From Pseudomonas furukawaii (lineage in GTDB: Bacteria > Pseudomonadota > Gammaproteobacteria > Pseudomonadales > Pseudomonadaceae), in NCBI RefSeq assembly GCF_002355475.1, contig NZ_AP014862.1, positions 3,410,001 to 3,474,000 on the forward strand: 64,000 nt of DNA, read 5' to 3'. Numbering within the stretch: position 1 is the stretch's first letter; every line of letters starts with the position of its first letter. Shown here piece by piece: positions 63,203 through 64,000 of this stretch. Under the pieces are notes generated by a model, which was not told the origin of the DNA, did no database searches, and was given only the letters and a program-made list of their open reading frames with translations. A program made the translations under genes and the position numbers.

Positions 63203-64000
63203 ATGAGCAGGATCGCCACTGAACTGCTGGACGCATTCAGCAGCACCACGCTGGAGCTGCAGCGCCTGGCCCGAGACACACCCATCGAACGCTTCCGCAG
63301 CCTGGCCCTGGCCGAACTCCAGCGCCTGTTGCCCTTCCACAAGGCCTGGTGGGGACGTTCGGCCATGAACGACGGTATTCCCGAGCCCCAGAGTTCCCAC
63401 CTGCACAACCTGCCGGCGCGCTACGTGACCGATTGGCAGCTTATCCGCCACGAGGACACCACCATCGACCGGGTCCACGCCAACCTGGGCCAGGCGGCCA
63501 TCGTCGACCTTCACGCCACGGACACCCCGCCCGGCCTGCGCTGGCTGGGGGAGCGCTACGGCATCGGCGAACTGCTCTGCATCGTTCACACCGATCCGGA
63601 GACCGCCCTCAGCGATCATCTGGCCCTGTACCGGAATCCGGGTGCACCCCGCTTCACCGGCCAGGACCGCTTGCTGATCAACCAGTTGATGCGTCACCTG
63701 GTAGTGGCGGTCTCCACCAACCAGATCCACACCCTCGCCAACCGGCGGGAGGGCCTGTCCAATCCCCGCAACCTGGCCCTGGCGATCTGCGACGCCCGAG
63801 GCATCCTGCACTGCGCCGAACGTGGCTTCGTCGAACTGCTGCTGAGCGAATGGCCGGACTGGACCGGCCCCCGGCTACCCATGTCGCTGGACCCGCTGGC
63901 CCCGCAGGACTGCCGGCTGCAGATCGAGGTGTCCGCCGCCGGCGATCTGCTGCTGGTCGCCGCCCGCAGCCTGGTTCCCTTGCAGCGGCTCAGCGCCCGC
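63203..64000 (+). CDS. Regulator-like protein, 3'-truncated by window edge
   Basis: The frame is open from the ATG (TGGGGG upstream) through 266 codons to the end. It begins SRIATELLDAFSSTTLELQRLARDTPIERFRSLALAELQRLLPFHKAWWGRSAMND and has a central LLCIVHTDPETALSDHLALYRNPGAPRFTGQDRLLINQLMRHLVVAVSTNQIHTLANRR, typical of the N-terminal part of Pseudomonas LuxR-type regulators. The expected C-terminal HTH would lie beyond the window, so the class is not proven. Confidence 0.65.
   Translation, partial: MSRIATELLDAFSSTTLELQRLARDTPIERFRSLALAELQRLLPFHKAWWGRSAMNDGIPEPQSSHLHNLPARYVTDWQLIRHEDTTIDRVHANLGQAAIVDLHATDTPPGLRWLGERYGIGELLCIVHTDPETALSDHLALYRNPGAPRFTGQDRLLINQLMRHLVVAVSTNQIHTLANRREGLSNPRNLALAICDARGILHCAERGFVELLLSEWPDWTGPRLPMSLDPLAPQDCRLQIEVSAAGDLLLVAARSLVPLQRLSAR

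Overview
The window is a GC-rich (about two thirds G+C) chromosomal segment of a Pseudomonas-type gammaproteobacterium. The inference rests on the phhR/phhABC phenylalanine-tyrosine locus, the fruBKA/fruR fructose PTS locus in Pseudomonas arrangement, abundant Pseudomonas-style REP palindromes (TTCGCGGGC...GCTCCTAC and GTAGGAGCCGGCTTGCCGGCGAA types), sigma-54 promoters and an AcoR-type activator. No tRNA, rRNA or CRISPR array was seen.

Layout. 1-8.6 kb: end of a penicillin-binding protein, a VF530-type small protein, a candidate sRNA, two tandem LysR regulators, a GST, and a fused PNPOx/flavin reductase/ferredoxin protein facing an SBF/arsenic-type permease. 8.8-14.2 kb: alpha/beta hydrolase, SulP anion transporter, glucarate dehydratase, and a divergent FadR/GntR regulator with four matching operator-like sites. 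14.24-15.73 kb: an intact IS110-family (IS1111-type) element inserted in a REP sequence; its 3' noncoding region folds into a candidate guide (seek/bridge) RNA whose two internal loops match both the target and the element's own ends. 16-17.4 kb: short-chain fatty acid transporter. 17.5-25.8 kb: an arsenic island, with an eight-gene leftward operon (LMW-PTP/arsC, arsR, arsC, acr3, arsH, GAPDH, arsJ, chrA) and a rightward arsR2-arsO pair.

25.8-35.2 kb: a leftward operon encoding a Tat-exported subunit, a GMC oxidoreductase and an acetoin-type 2-oxoacid/acetoin dehydrogenase with split E2, free lipoyl domain and its own lipoate ligase; an outer-membrane channel-like protein; and an AcoR-type sigma-54 activator. 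Two -24/-12 promoters, each with the palindrome TTACAGCTGTAA about 90 bp upstream, tie these together. 36.4-41.4 kb: an aromatic-catabolism-like cluster (flavin monooxygenase, Rieske protein, LysR, C-C hydrolase-like enzyme, VOC dioxygenase). 41.6-45.9 kb: phhR and phhABC. 45.9-53.3 kb: arfB, then fruBKA divergent from fruR with a canonical FruR/Cra operator between them.

53.4-61.6 kb: an amine-catabolism-like region with FeaR, amino acid/amine permease, aldehyde dehydrogenase, class III aminotransferase, LuxR regulator, MoaF and SDR; no amine oxidase gene is present. 61.6-64 kb: a two-unit BIME, an MFS exporter and the start of another regulator-like gene that runs off the window. The ordinary metabolic loci look vertically inherited; the IS, the arsenic island and the orphan catabolic clusters are the accessory material.
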